From Plantago major (lineage: Eukaryota; Streptophyta; Magnoliopsida; Lamiales; Plantaginaceae): a DNA stretch of 64,000 nucleotides. Both the position numbers and the translations under genes were made by a program. The stretch lies in NCBI GenBank assembly GCA_026545765.1, contig JAIFAC010000423.1:1-64000 (forward strand), in the 5' to 3' direction. This document shows positions 1 through 11,880 of the stretch, one piece after another. Positions within the stretch are counted from its first letter, which is position 1. Each line of letters starts with the position of its first letter. Under the pieces are notes generated by a model. That model did not search any database and was not told the origin of the DNA. It was given only the letters and a program-made list of their open reading frames with translations.

Positions 1-178
1 GAGTGGCAGATGGTCGGCACAGGTGGAAATGGGGAGGTAGGTAAAGGAGGTGGACGGTGTGGGGAGGGTATGGTAAAGTAGTGGAGATCCTGCGGTGGTG
101 AGGAGTGGTGGTGGTGGTGGTGGTGGAAGTGCTGAGGTGGTGGTGAAAGAGGTTACGAGGAGGAGGCAGGAGTCGCAT
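1..178 (-). CDS. Possible partial ORF open to the left edge
   Basis: Reading leftwards from an ATG at 178, the frame stays open for 59 codons to the edge of the window. The product would be rich in Pro, His, Thr and Leu, with a run of Thr codons over the GGT repeat at 104-126. No domain is recognisable and the composition is low-complexity. It could be the 5' end of a gene lying to the left, or simply an open frame in a purine-rich stretch. I cannot choose between these. Confidence 0.2.
   Translation of the reverse strand, partial: MRLLPPPRNLFHHHLSTSTTTTTTTPHHRRISTTLPYPPHTVHLLYLPPHFHLCRPSAT
104..126. repeat. (GGT)n trinucleotide repeat
   Basis: A short run of GGT units in a G-rich purine/pyrimidine-skewed stretch (1-180). 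It encodes Thr on the - strand in the possible partial ORF. Confidence 0.7.
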
Positions 179-394
179 ATGAAGAGAAAGGGAAAGATGA
201 GATTAAGTTTTGAGATTTAACTGACGTATCTGCATTATTGATTAAGACGCAGCTATACTGTGAGGGGTGGGCTTTTCTAAAACTTAGAATAATTAAATCA
301 TAGATTAAAATTGAGAAAAATTGTATTCCTCCATCGTGGCCTCTTATCTTCATATATCATTACTTTGAATATATATTACGATAATGATATAAGT

Positions 395-818
395 TAATAA
401 CTATTAAAGTTTATGCAATTGCATTTAATTTGGTTAATCGACTAGAATATATATGTAAATTCAGATTTTAATTACAAAAACTAATACGCCTTATTCATTC
501 TGTTCTACTTCCAACACAATCCCAACAAAACTTTCACCCATCATTAAAAAACTAATTCGCCTTCTAATTAAACTCCGTTCTAAATCAACCACAATAGAAT
601 CAATTCATTATTAAAAAATTCAATTAAATTCAAAGTCCTAATTCAACCTAACAAAATCAGTTCATCATACAAACAAACGATAAAAACGATAACCAATATT
701 TATTCTCCGCTTTTAAATAAATTGAAACTAATCAATTCACATTTTAACTAAATCCTAATTCAACTTAAAAATAACGGCGGCGAATTACATTCATATACAT
801 TTCTATTTTTCAGAATTC
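395..818 (+). repeat. Dispersed AT-rich repeat, left half (split by gypsy element 1)
   Basis: This stretch resembles 43670-44085: both contain repeated blocks of 'cctaattcaac...caaaatcaattcatcattaaaa' type (about 68-bp sub-repeats). The match stops where gypsy element 1 begins and resumes on its far side at 14237, so the repeat was there first and was cut by the insertion. The nature of the family is unknown; no ORF is visible. Confidence 0.6.
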
Positions 819-1617
819 AGGTATCGGGTTAAAATTGATGATCAGTCCGCGTCGTGGGCCCAATCCAGCACACTCCATCAAAAGTCCGCAACATCTCGAC
901 AGCAAGTCGACCAAAGGTCGAATACATTTAATCAATCTAAAAGGCGTACGTTACCTAGCTCAATACCCTCAGAAAACCAATCAATATCGGGACGAAGAAT
1001 CAGCTATCGCCTAACAGCCAAGCCAATCATTTAAGATTCATCCAACTGCTGATAACCAACCCATACGTGGTTTCACTTCAACCAAGTCCACAAGTGAACA
1101 CTTACCAGTCGATGAACTAGTCAACCCACTATGGACGGTCGATCGTTCGCTTACTGCATTCTCCAAGAAGAGGTGCCTTTCAATCCCATCGAGAAGGAGT
1201 CAATTCCATTCAAATGAACTTCAACAATTCATCGGAATGATGAGAGGGAAGAGATTCCAACCGGTGGAAGGAAGTATTCTATATAGAAGGAAAGGAAGAA
1301 GATCATGGAATATTCACAAACAAAACCTCGGTGCAATTCCCTCTGACGCCCATCATTCTCTCAAGTTATCCGATCAACACTCTAAGTTACTTATTTATCA
1401 TCCTCATCAGCGATCAATCACTATCATCATCGACCTTCCCCATCTCCTTCCCACCATCATCATCATTCATCTTCCAGACAACTATTAGCTCCTCGTGATG
1501 AGCTCAACTAGCTATCTTACCTAAGTACTGGCCCATTCATTGCCGAACCAATCCACTCAACAGATAAGTCACTCATCATCCTTCTATCTCCTTCAATTTA
1601 CATCTTCTTCCGCTTTA
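819..1617 (+). repeat. 5' LTR of gypsy element 1 (3' end missing)
   Basis: It aligns with 13253-14080 over about 800 bp, sharing blocks such as 'ccaagtccacaagtgaacac' and a TATA-like CTATATAG near 1279. Similarity stops after 'cttcttccgc' near 1617, so the last ~150 bp of the LTR and the primer-binding site have been lost or replaced. The first base of the expected TG is changed (AG). Confidence 0.75.
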
Positions 1618-2159
1618 TCGATTTTAGCTGCCGTATGCGTGAGGAACGCCAAAATCAAGCCTTCGAGGATGAGAACCGGCCGCCCGTCAGAGAACTCGCT
1701 TCATGAGAAGCCGGAACTTTGTCTACCAGAAACTCCATCGGATGCTACTTTTCATCTCGACACGATTTGTCACGGAATAGAGAACTCCACCATGCAACAC
1801 CATGGGAAAGCTCGTCGGCTAACCTTTGAGGAGGATAGAAGGGTGATTCTCATAACTCTAGCTTCCTCTCGTGTCGTGGAGAGCGCTCCACCAAGACCAA
1901 CCCTTGAGGTCATTCCGAGGCATTGCCAACAGTGAGAGGTCTCGTTCGAGGGGTGCTATAACTTTAAGGATGACGTCACTAATCACCTCAACAACGCAAC
2001 TGCAACGTAAGTCGGGTGCAGATAACTTCGATAACCCTCTGCAGGTCCTTGGGAAACAACAATGATGAGTCAAGCCCAACCTAGTGAGCTTGGAGGAGAG
2101 AGATGATCCAGTTAAGGATCCTCAGAGTGCCGGTGCCGATCAAGAAGAGCTTACCCATG

Positions 2160-2760
2160 CCTTTTGCCACAAACTCTCCCTTCTTGCCGACGCTATAGCA
2201 TTGGTGGAATGCCAACCAAGTTCACCTTCCAGCATGAAGCTCTATGATGGAAAACGATGCGGATCTGCATTTACCATGTCTCAGCAAGTACAAGCGGAGA
2301 TGTTCACTGCTTAGCCATCCCCAGGATCTCAGTGAGGCTCAGATGCATGTGCAAAGGGTTTGGATTTCCATGCTGACGGACCAAATTTAACAATGTATAT
2401 AAACCAACTTACCCTGACAATTTCATTTCTTCTTTTGCCCAATTAGTCGACATCGCTTTGAGGCGGTAATTCGCAGCAACAGTAAACTTTTAAATCGCTT
2501 CGGACGACTTCAGAGAAGAAGTCCGACAAAGACCTAACGAATCTCCTTCGGTGAGATACGTTTCCTTGAAGATTCAACGAGGAGAAGGTTAACTCAATCC
2601 CCAGTTGCAATAAGGAATACCGCTAGCGTAATGCATTCCGCCCAGAAGGGTTGCCACCAACTCAGGTCAGATAAGGACGACCATACCCCTACCCTAGACA
2701 ATGGAAGACCATTAGCAAAGCCAAAGCATGGGCTCGAGATCAAATGGAGGAGGATGGTGC
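2160..2760 (+). pseudogene. Gypsy element 1 gag remnant
   Basis: Across shifting frames this stretch reads like the retrotransposon gag domain of Tat-type elements: a KLYDGK block near 2250, a MYINQLT block near 2395 and an RFNEEKV block near 2575, in the usual order. It is broken by several stops and frameshifts. The gag product would form the virus-like particle around the element's RNA; this copy cannot. Confidence 0.6.
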
Positions 2761-3749
2761 TAACAGTGACTTATATATCGTCAGTGTTAGCCTAGGAGCC
2801 CAAGCTTTGTGACAGTGTATTTGTGTTGAACTGAGGGTTCGGAGATTATCGCCAGGGCCATACGCCAATCGAGAGAAGATATGGAATTCACATTGTAGAA
2901 TCCACCTCGCCCTCGATTCCAATCCAAAGGAGGCCGAATCGAACTTCACCTCCGCTACTCCTCACATATGAACGGCCAAGGTGTGTAGAAAAGCGATGCG
3001 TAGAAAAGTGCATGGGTGAGAAGTTAGATGTCCAGAAAATCCTCAAAACACCTCCAGATCAAAGAAACTCCAACAAGTGAATTGAAAGTAGTTTCACGGA
3101 GACCACGCTGGCCACACAAGTTGCAGGTGCATCTCCTTGCGATTGGAATGGATAGCTGTAGGCTCTTGAAGAGAGGGCACTACTTGGCCGAAGTACCCTT
3201 CTCGACTGAAAGGTAAAAAAGACCACTTGCTTGATTCAATGGCAGAGTGCACCTCATCTTCTGAGTCTCCCTGCATCGGAACAACAAGGTGATCAAATGC
3301 CTTAACTTCTGCAGGGGGGTCGGGAGATGGGTGGTGTCTCATACTCCGCGCATTAAAGCGAAAACCACAATGGAAGGCAAGCACGGGCTCGAGCTCAATG
3401 CCTGTGCAGCATCGACGCACTCTTTCATCCTGACTCCTGAAAAAACAGCTCATTAGCGCCCTCGCACCAAGCAGTCTAGAGCAACTAATGGAATCCTCAT
3501 GACTGATGCTTTAGTTATTTCAATGCTTGTATTGTAAAATTGTCTTACGAAGAGAGTTCTCATTGACAGCCGGGAGCTCTGCTAACATCATTTTTTTCTA
3601 GATGCTCTACGGCGAGAAATAAGCATAGATGAGGCCGACTATTATTCTTCGCCACCAGCGACTTCAGTACGCCCGATCAAAGAAAAGGAAGTACCTGATT
3701 TGGAGTGTTACCCTTCCTGCTCTATCGAGGCAAGTGCTTCAACCTATGA

Positions 3750-4000
3750 TTATCAAGTTCCCCGATTGTGGGTGTACTTCATCAAGCTATAATACTGCCA
3801 TCCTTGGTAGGCCAGCGGATCTAGTGAGGATTGAAAGGCGATTAACATCAACTCTGCCACCATCGGTGATCCGCTTCTCAACCAAGTGAGGGTGAAAGCA
3901 GATTTTTTGCCAGTAGCAAAGAAATAAGGATGCAAGGACATGTATTACATGGAAGCCTTGAGTCAAGGCAACTTGAAGTTACCAGCAATTATGTTAACTC
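3750..4000 (+). pseudogene. Gypsy element 1 protease-RT linker remnant
   Basis: The + strand around 3779-3815 reads SSYNTAILGRPA, matching the AYN(T/A)ILGRP block that follows the aspartic protease in Tat-type polyproteins. The protease DTG itself is not legible. Downstream text to about 4200 fits the linker before RT but is out of frame in places. Confidence 0.55.
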
Positions 4001-4379
4001 AAATTTCCAATCGGATCCGCATCACCCTGACACAGGATGGAAGAGCTTCGATAAAGTTCGTGAATTCACCCGGATCATCCCGGATCACAAGCGTCTGGGA
4101 TTGGGGCAAGAGTTGAGGCCAGAGCTAATGAGAGTAATTGATCACATTTCTAAAAGTTCTACAGCGAATGCTTTAGCGAATGCTCGGGTCGCGAGCATGT
4201 AATGAGGAAGTCGACTCAGTTATCACCCAGCGAGATCTTGAGGCTTGGATCTGGGGATTACCTACCAAAATGGACTAAAGCGGAGGAAGTTCGACTCGTA
4301 AAAGAAACAAGGTTATCAATGAAAGTCTCGAAATTACTTGATATGGATTTGGAGTCCATTGATACACTCACTCAGATCA

Positions 4380-5640
4380 AGTTATGCTAACGTTGTGGTA
4401 GTAAAGAAAAAAGAATGGCAAATGAAATTAAGGCATCGAAAAGCTTCACCGAACCTCAACAAAGCATGCCCGAATGATTCGCTTTCCACTTCCCCACATA
4501 GACATGCGTGCTAGTGGATCGCCATCATATGACAGGTTGTAAATTTCGTTAAGCTTCATGGACGCATTTCGTGATGCTCACTGTGAGCTTGATCTTGCAT
4601 ACCACTCAAGATCAAGAAGAAGATGTTTCGCTGGGTCAGCAGAGAGAAGACAGCCATTGCACAAGGTCATGCCATCTCGGACTGGCAAGAATGCAGGAGC
4701 GCCACGGTTAGCCGTGACTGTCAACTGTGATGTTCATTTGTCATCAGAGACAGATTACCATGGAGGTGTACATCGACATTTACATCTTTGGTCAAGTCGT
4801 CCTTGTTGCTTGATGACAAGACCTCGACCACCTCCGCCAAGCCTTCAGCTCCGGTCTCCCGCGGAGTATAATATGAAGTGAACTCCACCAAATGCTCGTC
4901 ATTGGAGTCTCCTCCTCGAAGATTCCTTGGGTATTGGTCACATAAAGAGTATTGAGGCTATACTCGATCAAATTACGTTCAATTTATAACATATCTCTCC
5001 CAAGTGCGTTAAAAGATGTGCAGAATTGAATGGGAGGGCTAGGAAGTTCCCTCGTGGCCGTTCATGACACTCTGTTCTCCAGAGAATTGTCGCAAGCCAT
5101 TTTCTATACGACACCCTAGGAAGCGCCAAAGACTTCCAAGTGGGATGTGCCGAGTGTGGAGGACGCCCTTTGCACAACAAATCAAGGCGTTACCTTATCA
5201 CACCTCCGATTTTCTCCACAGAAGCCAAGTTTGAGAGGAGATCATATTTATTTACCTCATGCCTGCCTCAAAGATTTGCTTCGGCACTGGCCAGCGTCCT
5301 AGTCAGTGTACAGGATGAAACCAACTCCAAATGACGCATTTCTTGAGCAAGTCCTTACTAGATGCAGAAATCCTGCAGTGCAGACAACAAATTGAGAAGT
5401 TATCCCTTGCACTGAGTACTCTCAGCCAAGGAAGCTACATGCCTTACTTCCAATGCCATCCAATCGTAGTCCTCTTCCAGCTTCACTATGCAACATCCTA
5501 CACAAGTTCAAGTCTCGAGTGGCAGCTCTCAAAATGGTGGTTGAGCTCAACTTGTCCGATGTCTCCTTCCAACCCCTCAGACGTACCATCAAGTCTCAAG
5601 CACTTGCAGTACTTCATAGCGACTTCACCCCAACCTAATT
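4380..5640 (+). pseudogene. Gypsy element 1 reverse transcriptase-RNase H remnant
   Basis: RT blocks are visible in order: VVVVKKK (about 4390), NLNKACPND (4452), SFMDAF (4553), KNAGAP (4690) and MEVYID (4760), the last being where the catalytic (Y/F)xDD box begins. The polymerase-RNase H junction follows: SKSLLDAE near 5345, EKLSLAL near 5393, PYFQCHPIVV near 5440 and a KSQALA block near 5593. All belong to the Ty3/gypsy RT-RNase H unit that copies the element's RNA into DNA. Frameshifts and stops separate the blocks. Confidence 0.75.
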
Positions 5641-6539
5641 AGGTCGGCTGGAGAAGAATTCTTTTGTTTACGTGAGAAGAATACTTACAGTTGGAAGCTC
5701 TCAACATGGTTCTAGTAATGCCAAAAGGAAGTGGACTCGCATAGTCCTAACCTCACCCGGTAAGGGACACAATCCAAAGAGAGCCATCGACAGTCGATTC
5801 TAGCAACCAACAATCGAGTCTGGCAGGTAATGAGGCGCTTATATCGGCCTCAACCTAAGCTCGGGACATGGGCGCAAAAGCATTCAAAAGGCTGCGGTCG
5901 GACTACCGACAGCCTAGTAGTGGTTAACTGAATTGCAAGGCTCATACCAAACCAGAGACACCAAGATACGTACCATTCAGTTAGCTAAGGTAGTCGAATC
6001 CTCCTTCAGAGGAGTTTTCTCAAGCTAGCATGAGTGCGTTAAGGATCGACAGCAATACGCGGGACGGCCCTCGCCAACCTAGGAGCCACCATTCTGGAAA
6101 CCACGGTTAAGCAATGACTATTCTGTGGTGTATATTACAATGGCCTGCAGTAACATGGAAGGGTGGAGCCCAACCGCATGACGAAGAGTTTGGCAAATAT
6201 AACAACCTGAGTGACAATTGGATGATTTACCCAATAGCATCAGACTTGTCAAACGGAGAACTTCCGTAAGATAAAGCGGAAAAGGAGGGTAGTAAAGGCA
6301 AGGCACAGCTTCACGCCTTCCTCGATGGACAACTCTACAGGAGATCCATTCAGACCCTTCTACCAAAAAGCGTGAATTAATAATGAAGTTGAACATGTTC
6401 TCAACGAATTGCATCAGGCAGAGAATGTGGCAACCACTCCAGCCAAGTCTTGCCTGCACCGAGCACCAACAACCGGATACTATCCAGTCAACTATGAGAA
6501 TCGATGTTTCTAAACTTTGGGAGAAGATGTGACTCATGC
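5641..6539 (+). other. Decayed RNase H to integrase junction of gypsy element 1
   Basis: No open frame and no legible motif, but it lies between RNase H and integrase and should be the remainder of RNase H and the zinc-finger part of integrase. Confidence 0.4.
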
Positions 6540-7230
6540 CAAAGACACTCACACATCGTACCATCTCCACCGTGTAGGAAGCTACACCCATCCATCAAAG
6601 TGGCCTCCATAGCCTTTCATGAAATGGGGAATGGACATAGTAGGAAACTAATGATCGCGATCAGCTGAACGAGTGTACATGCTAGCGAAGAATCGATTAC
6701 TTCACCAAGTGGGTGGAAGCGAAGCCTTCAAGCAAGTCCGTGGATAACGTAGGTAAAAATTTTCATTTGGAAAGCGTGTGATGATTATGCAGGCCATTGA
6801 GTCCCTACCAAATCGTGATGCATAAATGGGTTCTACCTCTAAGCTATGAGTTTCAAGATTTCTCGCAAAGCGACGGGGAATCGCTTTACATTCTCCACTC
6901 CACGCCTAATCCCTAAGCGAAATGGACAAGGCATCGACTAACAAGACTATTATGAAGAATCTCAAAATGGCTAAAATACAAGCAAAAGTAGCATGGGCAG
7001 ATGAACTTCCAAAAGTGTCCTGCTGTCTTACCTACCGAACCACACCAAGGATCCTCAAACTGAGAAATAACCATTAAGCTGATATATGGGCCGAATCGGG
7101 CAACTTGACTGCCATAGTGGGATTACCAGCGACAAAGATCTGATATTGCCAAAATGGCGTAACTAAGCAAGACTAACGATATGTACATCGCACACGAGCT
7201 CGACTTGGTTGAAATGAACTCTGTGGAAAG
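6540..7230 (+). pseudogene. Gypsy element 1 integrase remnant
   Basis: Integrase core blocks are readable in changing frames: KWGMDIVG near 6624, a degraded YFTKWVEA near 6697, and then a strongly recognisable run from about 6870 to 7060 (LHFSTP, ANGQ, STNKTIMKNLK, WADELPKV, YRTTP). IAHELDLVE near 7188 is the usual downstream block. Integrase joins the cDNA to the host chromosome. This copy has multiple frameshifts. Confidence 0.75.
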
Positions 7231-9370
7231 AGCCATGATTCCTGGAGTGTCACTTATCAAGAGAAAGTCGCACACCAATTCTTCAACAAAAACATACGCA
7301 ATGTCACCCGAACGCGCCCAAGCAAGACGATTGGTTCTCACGTAAGGTGTTCCCAGTACCAAGGACATGAGGCATAAAGCTTTCTTGGACCAAATTGGGA
7401 GGTCCTTGAAAATCATCAAGGTAGTAGGCAATGGAGCCTCTGCCGGAAACCAAAGAAGTGACTGACGAGGTAGTGTACACGATTGGAATGCCATCCATCG
7501 AAAAAGGTATCACTTCTAATGCCCCACGCTTCCAAATACTCAAAGAGCATGTTGAGGTATTAATCTCTTTACAATCAGGTAAAACTGACTCAGGCTAATT
7601 TGGTCAAGTACCTAACTCAGCCTAAATTTGCCGGGCTCACAACCGCTTCTCCATTGACCCCAAACCTTCCCAGAGGGTCCAAATGTCTTTAGCCGATACC
7701 AACCAAGCTACTAATCATTCCATCGTGACACCAATTTGATTCGAATCCATGTGAAATTGTCGGCCAACCGAAGGATCCTCGCCATTATTCTACAGTCCAA
7801 AACACTGACAAGTGGTCATCCACTCCATCCGGCACATAAACAACAACAAACACCTGCTGTACCAAGGTACCAATGCTTCATGTTTCATCTGGTGAGATTG
7901 AATTCTCACAACAACCAGCCGACTGCGACCGAGGCCTGGTAAATGCCCAACTAACTCCAGCTAAAGTTGGTGTGCTATCCATCCCCAACTTCCAAACCTC
8001 TCCAAGAGGATGGATTCCACTCATGTTGCAAGTTAACACATCATGAATATGATTGAAGTAATGCCCACGCCGCACATCTTACTTCTAAGTGATCATCCAA
8101 AACATACTCTTTGCTTCAACAAAGCAAACGCATCCATCAGCCGAAAGCAACGAAAACAGCAGTCTCATGGACTCACATCTGCCTCTCGATTGGCTTGCAC
8201 TTGCTTAATCCATGAGATGCGCCTAAATCTGACTCCACGGTTTAGTTTGCAAGTGCAAACCTTTTCCAAAATTGATGATCATCCATTACTATACAAAGAG
8301 ACTCGTAAATTTCCATCCACATGCTCATCAGGACTATAATGCAGAGCTCACGGCAACAAAGCTCTCTGTATGTTGCACTCCATCTCAATCCACATATCAA
8401 AGGTATAAACCAAAGTCACCTTCCTAGATTAATTCTTTCCAACAACGAACCCGACTGGTAAAGGCTAGTCGGTCCACCCTAACAAACTGGATTGTGCAGG
8501 TTAAGACTACAATGCCTATCCTCTCCAAGAGGTCCATCACCAATCGACAGTTGCTTATAGCGGCAGGGTGAACTCCGAAGTGAATTCAGTCCGGACACAG
8601 CGTGTCAACCAATCGCAAGCTTACATCCATAGATGTCTCCATCGACTCGGCGTGATTGAGCTTCGTACTCAAGTAAAGTGACGAATGACGATAATAGTTC
8701 AAAGCATCTTCACCCTCCGGACTAGAGCTTAAACCGGGGACAAACCCGGTGGACCAAGTCGAACCCTCTCGAGCAAGTTGCTCAAGGTGTTAGTCATCAC
8801 GAACCATTCGGTCAAGCTAATAAGACATGTATGAGCATGTTACAATTCATTGTTAGTAAGTCACCCACATGTCCGAATATGTTGTGACCCTTTACTAGTC
8901 ATCCCAAAGTATCTAGTCAACAGTTTTATATATGTGACTTGCAGCGTAATGGACACACTAGCTAGATGAACATTACGATGCTTTCGCTATGCTTAACCGC
9001 AATGTTAAATTTACATGAACAATATTTCGTGAATAAACTCGAATGAAAACAAGGTGTCTCAGACAGGTGTGTGTTGTAATAAGATCATTCTGAATTTTAT
9101 ATATTATGAGATACTCAAACGACCCCGAAGGTCACGTAACTCGAACAAAAACACGAAGATAGTGCGAATAATGAGCAAGAACACACGAAGGTCCTTCGAA
9201 GTCTACTCTGCTTTGAAGGCTCCTCCATGCTCTTCCAAATTCTTCTAAAAGAAAGCAAAACTAATTCTCAAAGGAGCAAGGATTTTTCAAGCTCACTACA
9301 CGCTCTTCTCTAGCTCCTAGTCGGCTACCAAACCTGGGGGCATAAGTGATCACTAGGAAGCTACCTCACT
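7231..9370 (+). other. 3' non-coding region of gypsy element 1, first part
   Basis: About 2 kb between the end of integrase and the tandem array with no supportable gene on either strand. Tat-type elements commonly have a long, fast-evolving region here. Short 'ctcctag' units at 9310-9380 already resemble the second repeat class further on. Confidence 0.5.
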
Positions 9371-9379
9371 CCTAGCAAG

Positions 9380-11180
9380 CTAACTCCAAAGACGCTCCTT
9401 CCAGCCTTCCAGAAGCCATCCACCAAGGCTTCCAAGGCTCCTTCCACAGTCTTCTGAAGACATCTTCCGATGCTTCTAAGACTCCTTCCAAGCCTTCTGG
9501 CCAACCACGAGGCTTCCAAGGCTCCTTCCATAGTCTTTGAAGACATCTTCCGATGCTTCTAAGACTCCTTCCAAGCCTTCGAAGCCATCCACTGTGGCTT
9601 CCAAGGCTCCTTCCATAGTCTTTGAAGACATCTCCTGATGCTTCTAAGACTCCTTCAGCCTTCCGTAAGACATCCACCAAGCCTTCCAAGGCTCCTTCCA
9701 CAGTCTTCTGAAGACATCTTCCGATGCTTCTAAGACTCCTTCAAAGCCTTCTAGAATCCATCCACCAAGGCTTCCAAGGCTCCTTCCATAGTCTTCAGAA
9801 GACATCTTCCGATGCTTCTAAGACTCCTTCAAAACCTTCTAGAAGCCATCCACCAAGGCTTCAAGGCTCCTTCCATATCCGAAGACATCTTCCATGCTTC
9901 TAAGACTCCTTCCAAGCCATCCACCAAGCCTTCCGAAGCCATCCACCAAGCCTTCCAAGGCTCCTTCCATAATCTCTCGAAGACATCTTCCGATGCTTCT
10001 AAGACTCCTTCCAAGCCTTCCAGAAGCCATCCACCAAGGCTTCCAGGGCTCCTTCCAAGCCTCTGTAGAAAACCCCATCCACCAAGGCTTCCAAGGCTCC
10101 TTCCATCTTCAAGACATCTTCCGATGCTTCTAAGACTCCTTCAAAGCCTTCTAGAAGCCTTTCATCATCCACCATGGATTCCAAGGCTCCTCCATAGTCT
10201 CGAAGACATCTTCCCATGCTTCTAAGACTCCTTCAAAGCCTTTCAGAAGCCATCCACCAAGGCTTCCAGGGCTCCTTCCATAATCTTCAAGACATCTTCC
10301 GATGCTTCTAGGACTCCTTCCAAGCCTTGTGGCCATCCACCAAGGCTTCGGGCTCATATCAAACCTTCCGTGAAGCCATCCACTAAGGCTCCTTCCATAG
10401 TCTTTGAAGACATCTCCATGCTTCTAAGACTCCTTCCATGCCTTCCAAGCCATCCACCAAGGCTTCAAAGGCTCCTTCCACGATCTTCAAGACATCTTCC
10501 GATGCTTCTAAGACTCCTTCAAAGCCTTCTAGAAGCCATCCACCAAGGCTTCCAAGGCCCTTCATTGCTTTCTCAAGACATCTTCCGATTCTTCTAAGAC
10601 TCCTTCAAAGCCTTCTAGAAGTCATCCACAGGCCCAAGGCTCCTTCCATAGTCTTCTGAAGACAACTTCCAATGCTTCTAAGACTCTTCCAAGCTTCCAG
10701 AAGCCATCCACCAAGGCTTCCAGGGCTCCTTCCAAGCCTTCTAAAGCCATCCACCAAGGCCTTCCATAGTCTTCTAGACTCCTTCCAAGCCTTCGAAGCC
10801 ATCCACCAAGGCTTCCAGGTTCCTTCAAGCCTTCGAAGCCATCCACCAAGGCTCCTTTCCATAGTCTTCAGGTAGATCTTTGCTTCTAAGACTCCTTCAA
10901 AGCCTTCCGAAGCCATCCACCAAGGCTTCCAAGGCTCCTTCCATAGTCTTTTGAAGACATCTTCCGATGCTTCTAAGACTCCTTCCAAGCCTTCCAGAAG
11001 CCAACCACCAAGGCTTCCAAGGCTCCTTCCATAGTCTTCTGAAGACATCTTCCGATGCTTCTAAGACTCCTTCAAAGCCTTCTAGAAGCCATCACCAAAA
11101 CTTCCAAGGCTCCTTCCATAGTGTTCTCAAGACATCTTCGATGCTTCTAAGACTCCCTCCAAGCCTTCGAAGCCAACCAC
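9380..11180 (+). repeat. ~88-bp tandem array inside the gypsy 3' region
   Basis: About 20 imperfect copies of a unit of roughly 84-90 bp, recognised by 'gatgcttctaagactcctt' followed by 'gccatccaccaaggcttcc' and 'ggctccttccatagtctt'. Copies differ by point changes and small deletions, and a few are truncated (about 10740-10860). Because the unit is close to but not a multiple of three, similar peptides appear in all frames of both strands; these are not proteins. The array lies between integrase and the 3' LTR, a position where Tat-type elements are known to grow tandem repeats that can seed satellites. Confidence 0.9.
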
Positions 11181-11389
11181 TTCAAAGTGCTCCTTCAATG
11201 CTCTTCCAAACTCTTCTCAAAGAGAATTAAGAGCCAATTTCAAAAGAGCAAGGACCTCTCGCCTCACAAGCTCTTCTCCAAGACTTCTAAGCATTCCTTC
11301 GTTTTTAGAGTTTCCTTCCGATCTCCTCTCAAACTCTTCAAATAGATAAGCAAAGTTAATTCTCAAAGAGTAAGGATCTCTCAAGCTCA

Positions 11390-11880
11390 TTGCATGCCCT
11401 TCTCTAGCTCCTAGAAGCCAACAAGCTCTTATTTAGCTACCATCTATAAGTCGTTACTAGAAGCTGAGGCTCTGCAAGTTATCAAACTCCTAGAGAGCTA
11501 TCAAGCTCCTAGGAAGCTACCAAACTCATAAGTCGCTGCTAGAAAGCTACAAGGCCCTCAGCAAGCTACCAAGCTCCTAGCAAGCTACCAAGCTCCTAGG
11601 GAGCTACCAGACTCATAAGTCGTCGCTCAAAACTATCACGCTCCTAGCAAGCCCCTAGGAAGCTGCCTCGCTCCTAGAAAGCTAGCTCGAGGCTACTCTC
11701 AATCTTTTCTAAATCTTATCTCCAATGCCCCTAGAGTTCTTCTAAGGCTCTCGGGAAGCTACACCCAAGCTCTCCAAAAGCTTATCTCCAATGCTCCTAG
11801 AGTTCTTCTAAGGCTCTCAGGAAGTTTCTCTCAAACTCCTGGCGAGCTTTTTAAAAGCTACACTCGAGCTATCGTCAAGT
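11390..11880 (+). repeat. Second, shorter tandem repeat class (AGCTCCTAG units)
   Basis: Imperfect units of about 20-30 bp built on 'aagctcctagcaagctacc' with interspersed 'actcataagtcg'. They follow the 88-bp array after a transition at 11180-11390 and resemble the flank at 9310-9400, so the two arrays appear to have grown within a CTCCTAG-rich ancestral sequence. Confidence 0.65.

Noticed and set aside
1540-2314. Host genes at the gypsy 1 5' end
   Set aside because: They lie between the LTR and gag in the element and read as its decayed leader and gag.
9380-11180. CRISPR-like array
   Set aside because: Whole units repeat head to tail without unique spacers, inside a plant retrotransposon.
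9361-11230. Many overlapping open frames on both strands with repeated Glu-Ala-Leu or His-Pro-Pro peptides
   Set aside because: They are readings of the ~88-bp tandem repeat in every frame; the repeat explains them and no start or domain stands out.
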